Source of the DNA: Vibrio mimicus CAIM 602
Lineage (GTDB): Bacteria > Pseudomonadota > Gammaproteobacteria > Enterobacterales > Vibrionaceae
Direction: 5' to 3'
Length of the DNA stretch: 64,000 nucleotides
NCBI RefSeq assembly: GCF_000338875.1
Contig: NZ_AOMO01000027.1
Coordinates: forward strand, 1 to 64,000
The position numbers and the translations under genes are program-made. The notes below the pieces were generated by a model. The model searched no databases, was not told where the DNA came from, and saw only the letters and a list, made by a program, of their open reading frames with translations. Position 1 is the stretch's first letter. Every line of letters begins with the position of its first letter. Below are positions 35,002 through 44,769 of the stretch, piece by piece.

Positions 35002-36861
35002 TTAGGCGAGTACGGCTTCTTCCACTTCTTCTTCATCACAGCCGATGAAGCCACCCGTTTGATGCGCCCACAGGTGAGCATAAATGCCGTTTTGCGCAAT
35101 CAATTCGTGGTGTGTGCCTTGCTCTACAATGCGGCCTTTATCGAGCACGATCAGGCGATCCATCGCGGCGATAGTGGAAAGACGGTGCGCAATCGCAATC
35201 ACGGTTTTGCCCTGCATCAGTTCATTGAGGCTTTCTTGAATTGCTGCTTCCACTTCGGAATCGAGCGCGGAAGTGGCTTCATCCAACACTAACAGTGGCG
35301 CATCTTTCAGCAGCACGCGAGAGATCGCAATGCGCTGACGTTGTCCGCCAGAGAGTTTGACCCCACGCTCACCCACTTGCGCATCGTAACCACTGTTGCC
35401 GTGCGGATCGGTCAAACCAAGAATGAACGCATGAGCATGGGCTTGCGCCGTGGCTTTCAGTAGTTGTTCTTCCGTCGCATTCGGATTGCCGTACAAAATG
35501 TTGTCGCGGATTGAGCGGTGCAGCAGCGAGGTATCTTGCGTCACCATGCCGATTTTGCTGCGCAGCGATTCTTGCGTCACGTCCGAAATCGGCTGACCAT
35601 CAATTAGGATCCGGCCGCTTTCCACATCGTGGAAACGCAGTAACAAGTTAACCAAGGTGGATTTACCCGCTCCCGAACGACCCACCAAACCGACTTTTTC
35701 TCCCGGTTTGATGTTGAGATTGAGATGGTTGATCACGCCTTTGTTTTCACCATAGTGGAAGCTGACATCATCAAACGTAATGCCGCCGTGTTGAACCACC
35801 AAAGGTTTAGCGTCCTTCTTATCCGTCACTGTGATCGGTTTACCGAGCATGGTCATGCCGTCTACTACCGTACCGATGTTTTCAAACAGGGCACTGACTT
35901 CCCACATGATCCACTTAGACATGCCGTTGATACGTAAGGATAAACTTACTGCTACTGCAATGGCACCAACGCTGATTGCACTGGTCGTCCATAGGTAAAT
36001 CGACAGCGCGGCAATGGTAAACACCAATATATAATTGGCCATTTCAACCCAAATATTAAAGCCGGTCACCAAACGCATTTGGCGATGCACGGTACCAAGA
36101 AAATCTTGCATACCTTCTTCGGCATACTGAGTTTCGCGCTGGCTGTGAGAAAACAGCTTCACCGTCATGATGTTGGTGTAGCTATCGACAATGCGTCCGG
36201 TCATCAGTGAGCGGGCATCGGCTTGCTCAGAAGCGACCTTTTTCAGCTTAGGTACGTAATACATTTGCACCGTGACATAGATCGTCAGCCAAATCAGCAT
36301 AGGGATCATTAAGCGCCAATCGGCCTGCGCTAAAATCACCACGATAGCAGTGAAATACACCATCACATACACAAACACATCTATTCATTTCATCACGGTT
36401 TCACGAACCGCGAGCGCCGTTTGCATCACTTTCGTGGAGATGCGCCCTGCGAATTCGTCTTGATAAAACGATACGCTTTGTTTGAGCAGATAGCGGTGCG
36501 CCAGCCAACGGATCGACATCGGATAGTTGCCGAGCAAAGATTGGTGGATCAGCAATGAATATAGCCCGATCAACAAAGGCATGCCGACCAGCACCAACAA
36601 GCCCAATCCAATCAATGTGCTCTGATTTTCGGCTAAAAACGTTTCTGGATGGCTGGTGGAAAGCCAATCCACCAGTTTTCCCATAAAACCAAACAGTGAT
36701 ACTTCAATAATCGCGATCGAAGTACTGAGTAACGCCATCACCATCAGTGGTTTTTCAAAACCGCGGGTGTAGTGGCGGCAAAACGCCCACAGGGTATCGG
36801 GTGGACGTTGGGGATCACCTTTCGGGAAAGGCTCGGTGAAACCTTCGAATAGCTTAAACAT
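35002..36861 (-). pseudogene. MsbA-like ABC exporter (fused TMD-NBD) with an in-frame TGA
   Basis: One continuous reading frame of 619 codons interrupted only by TGA at 36385-36387 (codon 159). Before it: the first three membrane helices, ending TKVMQTALAVRETVMK. After it: IDVFVYVMVYFTAIVV continues helix 4 in the same frame, then the rest of the membrane domain and a complete ATPase (Walker A GRSGAGKST, signature LSGGQRQR, Walker B LLVLDEATSALD, switch His IAHRLS). The residue lost is probably Trp (TGG to TGA, one base). Homodimeric lipid or drug exporter by family. As written the gene is broken; a GTG at 36378 could restart a fragment. Confidence 0.85.
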
Positions 36862-37190
36862 GAGAAGATCCTTGCAGTGAATTGGGCGGTAGTGAGGGAG
36901 AGAACACGCGTTCGAGCGTCCGCCAAAATGTCATTTTTTATTCAAACGCAAGCAGTATAACGTCATCCATAGGGGACTTGAAGTTATGCCGATTCAGCCT
37001 CTAAGTTTTGCGACCTGTTTCGAAGTGAATCTAACGGATGTAATTCACTACATGAGTGATATTTACTGCAATAAATGATTTTCACAGTCAAAAATGACAG
37101 TTTATTGGCTGAAATAAATCAAAATCAGCAAATCTTTGGTTAACATTCTGTTTACACTTTTGGGGTGAAATCGGTGATGAGTGTCTGTCT
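36862..37190. other. Divergent intergenic region, ABC exporter / ctlX
   Basis: 329 bases, AT-rich towards ctlX (TTTACACTTTTGG). Promoters of both genes are expected here. I saw no clear operator, RNA or coding frame. Confidence 0.4.
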
Positions 37191-38162
37191 ATGAATGTCA
37201 ATCAACAAGCCAATGTATCGATAACGTCCCCTGTGGTGCAAAATGCGCGTGCCGTAGTGATGGTGCCACCGAAAGAGTTCGGTTTTAATGCGCAAACCGC
37301 GCAAGATAATGCGTTTCAAAACCCACTGGCTTTAAGCGGTGAAACTATTTTGCAGCGCGCAATGGCTGAGTTTAACGCCATGGTAAGCGGCCTTCGCCAA
37401 GCTGGGGTTGAAGTTGTCGTCTTTGATTATCCTTTGGCGAGCAGTGAAACGCCGGATGCCGTGTTTCCCAATAACTGGTTTAGCACCACCGAAGCGGGCG
37501 AGCTGTTTTTGTTTCCAATGGCGTGTGCGAATCGACGTTTGGAAGTGCGCCCGCAAGCTTTGGTCGAGCGTTTGCAACAACATGGTTTTGCCGTGATAAA
37601 GCAGCACTCGTTGCTCGCGTTTACCGAGCAACAAGCGTTTTTGGAAAGCACTGGCGTGATGGTGATCGATCATCCCAATCGTACGATTTATGCGGGGTTG
37701 TCTCAGCGCTGTGATCGCGAAGTGCTAGAAGTGTATGCCGAGCAAATTGGTTACTCACGAGTGGTGTCATTCCAAACCCGATTGCCTTCCGGCTCGCCGA
37801 TTTATCACACCAATGTGATGATGGCGATTGGCGAGCGCTTCTGTGTGATATGTGATGAAGCGATCCCGGAATATGAGCGCCGTTTTGTCGTGAAATCGCT
37901 GGCGAAAGATAAGCAGGTGATTTCGATCTCAATTGAGCAGATGAATCGCTTCTGTGGCAACATCTTGCAATTAGAAACTCGTGACGGGCAGAAAGTGATC
38001 GCCATGTCGCAATCGGCTTATGAGGCATTTACACCCGCGCAGCTCAACCAACTTGCGACCCACGGTAAGTTACTGCCTTTCTCCGTGCCTACCATAGAAA
38101 CCATTGGCGGTGGCAGTGTGCGCTGCATGCTGGCCGAGCTGTTCTTACCAAAACAAAAGTAA
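37191..38162 (+). CDS. ctlX: Citrulline-utilisation hydrolase (arginine deiminase-related)
   Basis: 323 residues, pentein-fold hydrolase of the CtlX group. The substrate-binding motif TPDAVFPNNWFST, the catalytic His in SPIYHTNVMM and the catalytic Cys near the end (GGGSVRCMLAE) are all present, so it should be active on citrulline, arginine or a related amidine. ATG 37191 opens directly on the conserved N-terminus. No ornithine- or proline-linked partner gene lies beside it, so its pathway is not clear from context. Confidence 0.88.
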   Translation: MNVNQQANVSITSPVVQNARAVVMVPPKEFGFNAQTAQDNAFQNPLALSGETILQRAMAEFNAMVSGLRQAGVEVVVFDYPLASSETPDAVFPNNWFSTTEAGELFLFPMACANRRLEVRPQALVERLQQHGFAVIKQHSLLAFTEQQAFLESTGVMVIDHPNRTIYAGLSQRCDREVLEVYAEQIGYSRVVSFQTRLPSGSPIYHTNVMMAIGERFCVICDEAIPEYERRFVVKSLAKDKQVISISIEQMNRFCGNILQLETRDGQKVIAMSQSAYEAFTPAQLNQLATHGKLLPFSVPTIETIGGGSVRCMLAELFLPKQK

Positions 38163-38296
38163 GGTTATTCACAAAAAGAAAGGGAGATTAGGGATATCTC
38201 CCTTTAGATTACCCCTGTATCACTTTTCTCCGTTAGCCATAATGGGTGGATAAAGTGGTGGGGATGGTGCAAATCCGATAGAGCTAGATTTGCTTG

Positions 38297-39388
38297 TTAG
38301 GGATTGCTTGGATAATCCGTGTAACCGCGTTCGTCACCACCAAAGAGTGTCTTTCCATCCAGCTGCGCCAGTGGTTGCTGGTGCTTGAGGCGAGAAACCA
38401 GATCTGGATTAGCGACAAAAGGACGCCCGAATGCGACTAAATCGGCATAGCCTTTTTGTAGCACCTCTTCCGCGCGCTCAAGTGTGTAGCGACCTGCGAC
38501 AATAATGGCGTTAGTGAAATGCTCGCGTAGCGCAATGCGAAAGCTTTCTGGAATGGTAGGAGCATCATCCCAATCCGCTTCTGATAAGTGCAGATACGCA
38601 ATATCTCGTGCTTGCAACTCCTTCGATGCTTCTAAAATCGTAGGCACTATGTCGGGGCAATTCATATCTTTGAAGGTAATAAACGGTGCTAAGCGGACGC
38701 CAACACGGTTTTCACCAATGGCTTTGCTGACCGCATCAACCACTTCGAGCAAAAATCGAATTCGATTTTCACGGTTGCCACCATAACTATCGGTACGATG
38801 ATTCGAGTTGGTACGTAGGAATTGATCGATGAGATAACCATTACCGCCGTGGATTTCCACACCATCAAACCCTGCTTCAATAGCGCATTTTGCAGCCCGA
38901 GCGAAGTCATTCACCACTCGATCAATATCGGCTTGAGTCAGTGCACGGGGTTCAACGCAATCCACCATGTGGCCATTGCCTTGCTCATCGGCGATCCAAA
39001 CTTGAGTCTCAACCGGTTTGAGGGCTGACGGAGCAATCGGCAACTCCCCTTTTTGAAAAATAGGATGAGAAACACGCCCGACATGCCAAAGTTGGCAAAA
39101 CATCGCTGCACCTTGTTGTTTGACCGCTTGAGTTACGGTTTTCCAACCTGAAACTTGCTCATCGGTATAAACGCCGGGAGTGAATGAATAGCCTTGCGAA
39201 TCATCGGAGATCTGGGTCGCTTCGGAAATGATTAACCCTGCACTGGCGCGTTGTTGGTAATAGGTTGCCATCATTGGGTTCGGAATATTTCCCGGTTGGC
39301 TACTGCGTGCGCGAGTCATCGGAGCCATCACCACACGGTTTTGTAGCGTGAGTTGTTTTAAATCGGTTGGTTCAAATAATCTGCTCAT
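38297..39388 (-). CDS. Old yellow enzyme-family FMN oxidoreductase (NemA-like)
   Basis: 363 residues, TIM barrel that reduces activated alkenes or N-ethylmaleimide-type electrophiles with NAD(P)H. N-terminal LTLQNRVVMAPMTRARS binds FMN; the active-site block IHGGNGYLIDQFLR has a Asn where many members have His/Asn; GGNRENRIRFLLEVV follows. It lies ten bases after a glutaredoxin-2-like gene on the same strand and both are divergent from a LysR gene, which suggests an electrophile or thiol-stress unit. Confidence 0.9.
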   Translation of the reverse strand: MSRLFEPTDLKQLTLQNRVVMAPMTRARSSQPGNIPNPMMATYYQQRASAGLIISEATQISDDSQGYSFTPGVYTDEQVSGWKTVTQAVKQQGAAMFCQLWHVGRVSHPIFQKGELPIAPSALKPVETQVWIADEQGNGHMVDCVEPRALTQADIDRVVNDFARAAKCAIEAGFDGVEIHGGNGYLIDQFLRTNSNHRTDSYGGNRENRIRFLLEVVDAVSKAIGENRVGVRLAPFITFKDMNCPDIVPTILEASKELQARDIAYLHLSEADWDDAPTIPESFRIALREHFTNAIIVAGRYTLERAEEVLQKGYADLVAFGRPFVANPDLVSRLKHQQPLAQLDGKTLFGGDERGYTDYPSNP

Positions 39389-39397
39389 TTTGCCTCC

Positions 39398-40083
39398 TTA
39401 TTTTTGCGATGTAACTTGCAACGGTTGATGCAACAAGGGGTCTTGTCGCGATGTCTCTTGCAACAAGCGGACTTGGGTTTTCTGACTGACAGATTCCATC
39501 CAATCTTTGACTTCACTGTCCCACTGGATTTCCGGGGCGCTGAAGAAACCACGCAGGATTGAAAACAGAATTGCTTCATCAATCAGGCTGACATGTCGGT
39601 AAGATCGGAGTTTCAGCAGTGGCTTAGCCGCTTCGATACAGGCTTGCACTTGCAGAGCAATCTGCGGGGTGTCGTTCAGTAGGGTTTCAAAGTTGAGTTC
39701 GGCTGTCTCTTTTTTCGTTTGCCAGGCGCGTTGAGCCGATGCGGTTTTAAACTCTGGCAAGTCCAGCTTAAACCAGCGTGGATAGCCGATTTTTTGCAAA
39801 GGCAAGAATGCGCTGCGCTGCCAATCCAACGTGGTTTGTGCAGGTTGTGCGGTTTCACTTGAGTTAACCGATTCGAGCAAGAATTGAATGATGTCGAGAC
39901 TTTCTGCCATGCTTCGCCACTTTCTTTGATCAGCAAAGGCACTTGTTTGCTACCAATGATCTCATTGGTGGTTTTGTCGTCGTCGTAATCAAGGATGATC
40001 ACATCAAGTGGAATGTTCAACATTCCTGCCACGTAGCGCACGCGTGCACTGAAAGGGCAGTGTTCATAAATATAGAGTTTCAT
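39398..40083 (-). pseudogene. grxB: Glutaredoxin 2 (GST-fold), frameshifted
   Basis: GrxB-type protein: N-terminal thioredoxin fold (MKLYIYEHCPFSARVRYV, a CPFS site in place of CPYC, and KQVPLLIKESG with the cis-Pro) and a C-terminal all-helical domain. The frame breaks near 39910: the first part ends GEAWQKV, the second starts MAESLDIIQFLLES. Adding one A (GCAATG for GCATG) joins them as ESGEAMAESLDI and gives 228 residues. A homopolymer loss, so possibly a sequencing error. Cotranscribed with the old yellow enzyme gene. Confidence 0.85.
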
Positions 40084-40203
40084 GGCGATTTCCTAATCCA
40101 GTTGAGATTGAGGCAGTATATTGCTCGCATAAAAATTGATAATTGGCGAGAAACTGAATTGATTGTTCGGTTATATTGAATAATCAGGATTTAGGGAGGT
40201 GTT

Positions 40204-41148
40204 ATGGATAAGTTTGCAGATATGGTGCTGTTTGCCAGCATAGTCAAAAACCAAGGCCTTGCTGCGGCTGGCCGAGAGTTGAGTTTATCGCCCGCGACAG
40301 TAACGGCAAGGCTACAAGCACTGGAAGATCGCTATGGAGTCAAATTGCTCAATCGCAGCACTCGCCATCTCTCCTTAACCGAATCTGGCGTTTTGTATCA
40401 TCAAGCTTGCCTTGAGATTCTTAATAGCGTGCGCGAGACAGAAAATTTGCTGCAAACAGGCAGCAAAGAAGTCCGGGGAACGCTAAAAGTCTCTGCTCCG
40501 CGTGACATCGGGAAACAACATATCGCTCCAATTCTTGCCGCCTTCACTGAGCAATATCCGGAGGTGGTACCTTATCTCTACCTCAATGACAACATCTCGA
40601 ATTTGGCGGAATCAGGTTTGGATGTGGTGATTCGCTACGGTGAACTGGCCGACGGTAGCCTGATTTCTCGCAAGCTGGCGGCGAGTCGCCGAGTGTTGTG
40701 CGCTTCTCCGGCTTATTTAGAGCGTAAAGGCACACCGAAAACTCCGCAAGATCTCGCTCAACACGACTGCTTGGCCATGGTCCGAAGCAATGAAGAGATG
40801 AAAACGTGGTACTTCCAAGATAATGAGCAGCACAAGGTGATCACGGTAGTACCCAAGAGTTTTGCGGATGATGGGGAAGTGATTCGCCAGTGGGCTTTAG
40901 CGGGAATGGGGATCGCGTTGAAATCGATCCTCGATGTGCAGGAAGATCTCAATCAGAAGCGGTTGGTTACTGTCTTAAATGGTTATATGAAGAATTTTAA
41001 CGCCTCCACGTCTGCCTCAGGGGCGGATTTGAACGTGCTTTATCTCAGCCGGCAATACCAGCCCAAACGCCTGCGATTGTTTATCGACTTTTTGATCGAG
41101 CAGTGCTCGTTACGCTTGGCTGGCAAAGAGCATTCAGAAAATGCATGA
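40204..41148 (+). CDS. LysR-family regulator divergent from grxB/old yellow enzyme
   Basis: 314 residues. Winged helix (KNQGLAAAGRELSLSPATVT) followed by a CrgA-like effector domain. Faces the grxB start across 120 bases, so it is probably its regulator. GGAGG-like GGGAGGTGTT precedes ATG 40204. Confidence 0.88.
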   Translation: MDKFADMVLFASIVKNQGLAAAGRELSLSPATVTARLQALEDRYGVKLLNRSTRHLSLTESGVLYHQACLEILNSVRETENLLQTGSKEVRGTLKVSAPRDIGKQHIAPILAAFTEQYPEVVPYLYLNDNISNLAESGLDVVIRYGELADGSLISRKLAASRRVLCASPAYLERKGTPKTPQDLAQHDCLAMVRSNEEMKTWYFQDNEQHKVITVVPKSFADDGEVIRQWALAGMGIALKSILDVQEDLNQKRLVTVLNGYMKNFNASTSASGADLNVLYLSRQYQPKRLRLFIDFLIEQCSLRLAGKEHSENA

Positions 41149-41172
41149 GCCCATGTCGTCGCGGTTTTCTGA

Positions 41173-41667
41173 TTATGGATTGGCGCTTTTGTGTAACCGA
41201 TAAATGGTCATCAGGTTGGTCACAATAAAGGTGCTTTCCACTAGCGTGCCACCGATGGAGCCAAGCCAAATATTGTGGCTAACCCAACACAGCGAGTTAA
41301 ACAGAATCAGGCTGCGTAGGGCGACCCCTCGTTTAGAAAACAGGGCCCAAGTCGCCACTGACGATCCAAACACGGTCATAAACTCGAAAAAGTGGGTGAT
41401 GTTGGGCAGCGTCATCAGCCACATCAAAGCGATAAAAAACCACATGACTCTGCGCGATTGCGTTTTGATCGAAGCAAAACTGCGAATGCCGTTAATAACG
41501 ACACCGATGGCGGCGACGGTCGCACCCAACAAGGCAAAATGAATGCCCATGATGAAGCAAAATGCGACCATCTGATAACGAAAGCGCATGTCGTCTTTTT
41601 GCCAAAAGGCCATCACACCGACCAGAAACGCAATACCACCTATGCCTTGCGCTAACGCGTTGTCCAT
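41173..41667 (-). CDS. YgjV-family inner membrane protein
   Basis: 164 residues with about five helices. Pattern of the YgjV (Imp-YgjV) family: IGGIAFLVGVMAFWQKDD at the start, repeated short helices, and a late NSLCWVSHNIWLGSIGG. Function unknown. In Vibrio and E. coli this family often sits beside uronate genes, which fits the eda/kdgK genes immediately after it, though a hairpin separates them. Confidence 0.82.
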   Translation of the reverse strand: MDNALAQGIGGIAFLVGVMAFWQKDDMRFRYQMVAFCFIMGIHFALLGATVAAIGVVINGIRSFASIKTQSRRVMWFFIALMWLMTLPNITHFFEFMTVFGSSVATWALFSKRGVALRSLILFNSLCWVSHNIWLGSIGGTLVESTFIVTNLMTIYRLHKSANP

Positions 41668-41689
41668 TTTTGTGTCTCTTCAGTGAAAG

Positions 41690-41712
41690 CGCCCCTCTTA
41701 AATAAGGGGGCG
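41690..41712 (-). terminator. Terminator at the end of the uronate operon
   Basis: On the minus strand CGCCCCCTTA and TAAGAGGGGCG can pair (one bulge), followed by CTTTCAC. It lies downstream of eda. Confidence 0.6.
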
Positions 41713-41739
41713 TAAAGAGGGTTAAGCCCAGTCAGAGGG

Positions 41740-42366
41740 TTAGTTGACTAACGCAACGGCTTCACGAGTCAGCCGAGCCAGTTCTTCCCAGTTTCCTGCT
41801 TCAATCAGCTTTTTATCCACCATCCAAGTACCGCCGCACGCTAACACACGTGGGATCGCTAAGTAATCTTTGATGTTGGCAGGGCTAATACCTCCAGTGG
41901 GCATCAGCTCAATATCGGTATACGGCGCGAGCAGGGATTTCACCATGTTGATACCGCCAGAGGCTTCGGCAGGGAAAAACTTCAACGTAGTTAAGCCCAT
42001 TTCCAGTGCCGCTTCAACCGTGCTCGGGTTATTCACGCCCGGTACGATATCGATGCCGATCTCCTGACACGCTTTGACGGTATTAGGGTTAAAGCCAGGG
42101 GAGACAATAAAGGTCGCACCTGCTTCCTTGGCTGCAATCGCTTGTTCACGATTGAGCACAGTGCCTGCGCCGATCAGCATGTCCGGTTGTGCTTGGCGCA
42201 GCAGACGAATGGCTTCTACCGCCGCTTCTGAGCGAAAGGTGATTTCGGCAGCAGGCAGGCCATTTTCTACCAGCACTTTACCCAGTGGGATGATGTCTTC
42301 GGCGTTGTCGATGGCGATCACTGGGATCACTTTCAGAGCTTTCAGTTGTTGTTTAATGCTAGACAT
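41740..42366 (-). CDS. eda: KDPG/KHG aldolase
   Basis: 208 residues, class I aldolase that splits 2-keto-3-deoxy-6-phosphogluconate to pyruvate and glyceraldehyde-3-phosphate, the last step of hexuronate breakdown. Schiff-base lysine in TLKFFPAEASGG, Glu in PAAEITFRS, and the phosphate site MPTGGIS are intact. Last gene of the minus-strand operon; nine bases after kdgK. Confidence 0.95.
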   Translation of the reverse strand: MSSIKQQLKALKVIPVIAIDNAEDIIPLGKVLVENGLPAAEITFRSEAAVEAIRLLRQAQPDMLIGAGTVLNREQAIAAKEAGATFIVSPGFNPNTVKACQEIGIDIVPGVNNPSTVEAALEMGLTTLKFFPAEASGGINMVKSLLAPYTDIELMPTGGISPANIKDYLAIPRVLACGGTWMVDKKLIEAGNWEELARLTREAVALVN

Positions 42367-42375
42367 GTTGGTTCC

Positions 42376-43341
42376 TTAAGCGACGCCAAGCGCCGATTGT
42401 GTGAATTCTTTGGGAATAATGGCTCCGCGATGCTGAATCACAGTGCCGGCCAGTGCGTTACCACGTTGGCATGCGGTGGCTAAATCTGCACCCGCTAAGT
42501 AGGCCGAGAGGAATCCACCATTGAAGGAGTCACCCGCGGAAGTGGTATCCACTACTTGCTCTACCGGTTGGGTTGGCACTGCTTGTGGAGCGAAAATTGA
42601 AGTCGAGGAATCTTGAATCAAGCAGCCCTCGGACCCCAATTTGACGATGCATTTTTGTATGCCAAGTGCGGTGAGGCGTTGAATGGTCTGCTCTGGAGTG
42701 TTATCTCCCCAAATCCACTGCTCGTCATCAAAGGTAACGAGCGCTACATCCGTCAGTTGGTACATGACTTGGTATATTTCTTTCACCGTATGGTTGTCAT
42801 CTTGCGGCCACAGGGCAGGGCGGAAGTTGCTGTCAAACGCGATTTCAACCCCTTTGGCTTTGAGTTCAACCAACAGGTTGAGCAGGGCAATACGATCTTC
42901 GACAGGCAAAATCGCCAGAGTGATTCCGCTGAGAAACACCATATCGACCTGATTTAACGCTTGCTTAATCCGGCTAAAATCTGGGTGTTGCAGCAGGTAA
43001 CGCGCCGCAGATTGGTTTCGCCAATACAAGAAAGTGCGTTCGCCTTGATCATCAAGTTGGATCAGGTACAAACCGGGCGTTCGAGTGGGATCACGCAGCA
43101 CGAGTTCCGTTGCAACTCCTTCTTCTTGCCAGCGCGACAGCATGCCTGAACTGATTGGGTCGGTACCGAGCGCGGTCACGTAAGAGACTTTAATGTCGTC
43201 CGGGTTAGTATTGGCTTCACAGCCGCGGCGCAGATATACCGCGGCATTTAAAGTGTCACCACCAAATGTTTGATGCATAGAACCAAACGGTTTACCGTTC
43301 AGCTCAATCATACATTCACCCATAATGGCGATATGTTTCAT
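42376..43341 (-). CDS. kdgK: 2-dehydro-3-deoxygluconokinase
   Basis: 321 residues, PfkB-family kinase that phosphorylates 2-keto-3-deoxygluconate from mannonate. Substrate end FGGDTLNAAVYLRR and the catalytic signature DTTSAGDSFNGGF are intact. Three bases after uxaC. Confidence 0.94.
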   Translation of the reverse strand: MKHIAIMGECMIELNGKPFGSMHQTFGGDTLNAAVYLRRGCEANTNPDDIKVSYVTALGTDPISSGMLSRWQEEGVATELVLRDPTRTPGLYLIQLDDQGERTFLYWRNQSAARYLLQHPDFSRIKQALNQVDMVFLSGITLAILPVEDRIALLNLLVELKAKGVEIAFDSNFRPALWPQDDNHTVKEIYQVMYQLTDVALVTFDDEQWIWGDNTPEQTIQRLTALGIQKCIVKLGSEGCLIQDSSTSIFAPQAVPTQPVEQVVDTTSAGDSFNGGFLSAYLAGADLATACQRGNALAGTVIQHRGAIIPKEFTQSALGVA

Positions 43342-43344
43342 TCG

Positions 43345-44757
43345 TTACGCCCTCTCTTCAAAATAGCGTTTAGCGTTACCAAAGCAGATGTTTTCAATCA
43401 TTGGGCCAAGCAGAGATAGATCATTCGGTACTTCGCCATTTTCTGCCCAACGGCCGACCATATCACACAGGATTCGGCGGAAATATTCGTGGCGTGTGTA
43501 CGATAGGAAACTGCGCGAATCAGTCAGCATGCCGACAAATTGGCTGAGCAAACCAAGCTGCGAGAGCTGCTCCATTTGGCGTTGCATGCCGTCTTTCTGA
43601 TCGTTGAACCACCAACCCGAGCCCAATTGCACTTTACCTGCAATACCCCCACCTTGGAAGTTGCCGATCATGGTCGCCATCATTTCGTTATCACGCGGAT
43701 TCAAGCAGTACAAGATCGTGCGAGGCAACTCATTGGTTTGATCCATTTCATCCAGTAGGTGCGCCAGCTCAAAGGCAAACGGACGATCGCCAATCGAATC
43801 GAAACCCGCATCGGCTCCCAGCAATTGGAACATGCGTGTGTTGTTGTTGCGCTGCGCGCCAATGTGCAACTGCATCACCCAACCCAATTGCGCATAACGC
43901 TTGCCAAGCCAAACCTGAACCGCAGTGGAGAATTGTGCACATTCGATCTCAGAAAGCACTTCGCCTTTTAAACGGCGAGCTAACAATGCATCCAAATCCT
44001 GCTCGGTTGGAATTGGGGCGTAACGTACCATCTCAATCCCGTGATCGGCCGCGCGACAGCCGTGTGCATTGAAGTGCGCCAAGCGTTTATCTAAGGCATT
44101 GAGTAAATCGCTGAAACGGCGAATTTCAATATCCGCCACGGCACCGAGTTGGCTGAGATAATCAGCAAAGCCCGCAAACTCAATTTTGAACGCTTTGTCT
44201 GGACGCCAACTGGGCAGCACTTGCACATTGAAAGTGTCATCTTCGGCGATCGCTTTATGGTGCTCGAGTGAATCAATCGGATCATCCGTTGTTCCTGCCA
44301 TCACCACATTCATATGCTGCATAATGCCACGAGCGCTGAACTCTGGTGTGGCCAGCAGTTCATTGCAGTGGTGCCAGATGTGATCGGCCGTTTTCGGGCT
44401 TAACAACGTATTCGTAATCCCAAATGGACGGCGCAGTTCGAGGTGCGTCCAGTGATACAGCGGATTGCCTAAGGTTTGCGGTACGGTTTTCGCCCACGCC
44501 ATGTATTTGTCGTAATCGCTCGCATCGCCAGTGATCAAACGCTCTTCAATGCCTGCGGAACGCATGCCGCGCCATTTGTAGTGATCGCCGGCCAACCAAA
44601 TTTGGCTTAAATTCTCGAACTGGCGATCTTGCGCTACCTCTGCCGGATTAAGGTGGCAGTGGTAGTCATAAATCGGTTGATGAGATGCATGCTCGTGGTA
44701 CAAGCGGCGCGCCGTTTCATTGGAGAGTAAAAAATCTTCACACAAAAAATTCTTCAT
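43345..44757 (-). CDS. uxaC: Uronate isomerase
   Basis: 470 residues, amidohydrolase-fold isomerase that turns D-glucuronate to D-fructuronate (and galacturonate to tagaturonate). Zinc-site motif [15 protein letters not shown] near the N-terminus, [14 protein letters not shown] in the middle and [11 protein letters not shown] near the C-terminus fit the family; length matches E. coli UxaC (470). Confidence 0.95.
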   Translation of the reverse strand: MKNFLCEDFLLSNETARRLYHEHASHQPIYDYHCHLNPAEVAQDRQFENLSQIWLAGDHYKWRGMRSAGIEERLITGDASDYDKYMAWAKTVPQTLGNPLYHWTHLELRRPFGITNTLLSPKTADHIWHHCNELLATPEFSARGIMQHMNVVMAGTTDDPIDSLEHHKAIAEDDTFNVQVLPSWRPDKAFKIEFAGFADYLSQLGAVADIEIRRFSDLLNALDKRLAHFNAHGCRAADHGIEMVRYAPIPTEQDLDALLARRLKGEVLSEIECAQFSTAVQVWLGKRYAQLGWVMQLHIGAQRNNNTRMFQLLGADAGFDSIGDRPFAFELAHLLDEMDQTNELPRTILYCLNPRDNEMMATMIGNFQGGGIAGKVQLGSGWWFNDQKDGMQRQMEQLSQLGLLSQFVGMLTDSRSFLSYTRHEYFRRILCDMVGRWAENGEVPNDLSLLGPMIENICFGNAKRYFEERA

Positions 44758-44769
44758 GGTTCTTTCCTT

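Noticed and set aside
36385..36387. TGA in the ABC exporter as a selenocysteine codon
   Set aside because: It falls at the start of a membrane helix, the family has no conserved Cys there, and no SECIS-like hairpin is obvious just after it. A nonsense change or base error is simpler.
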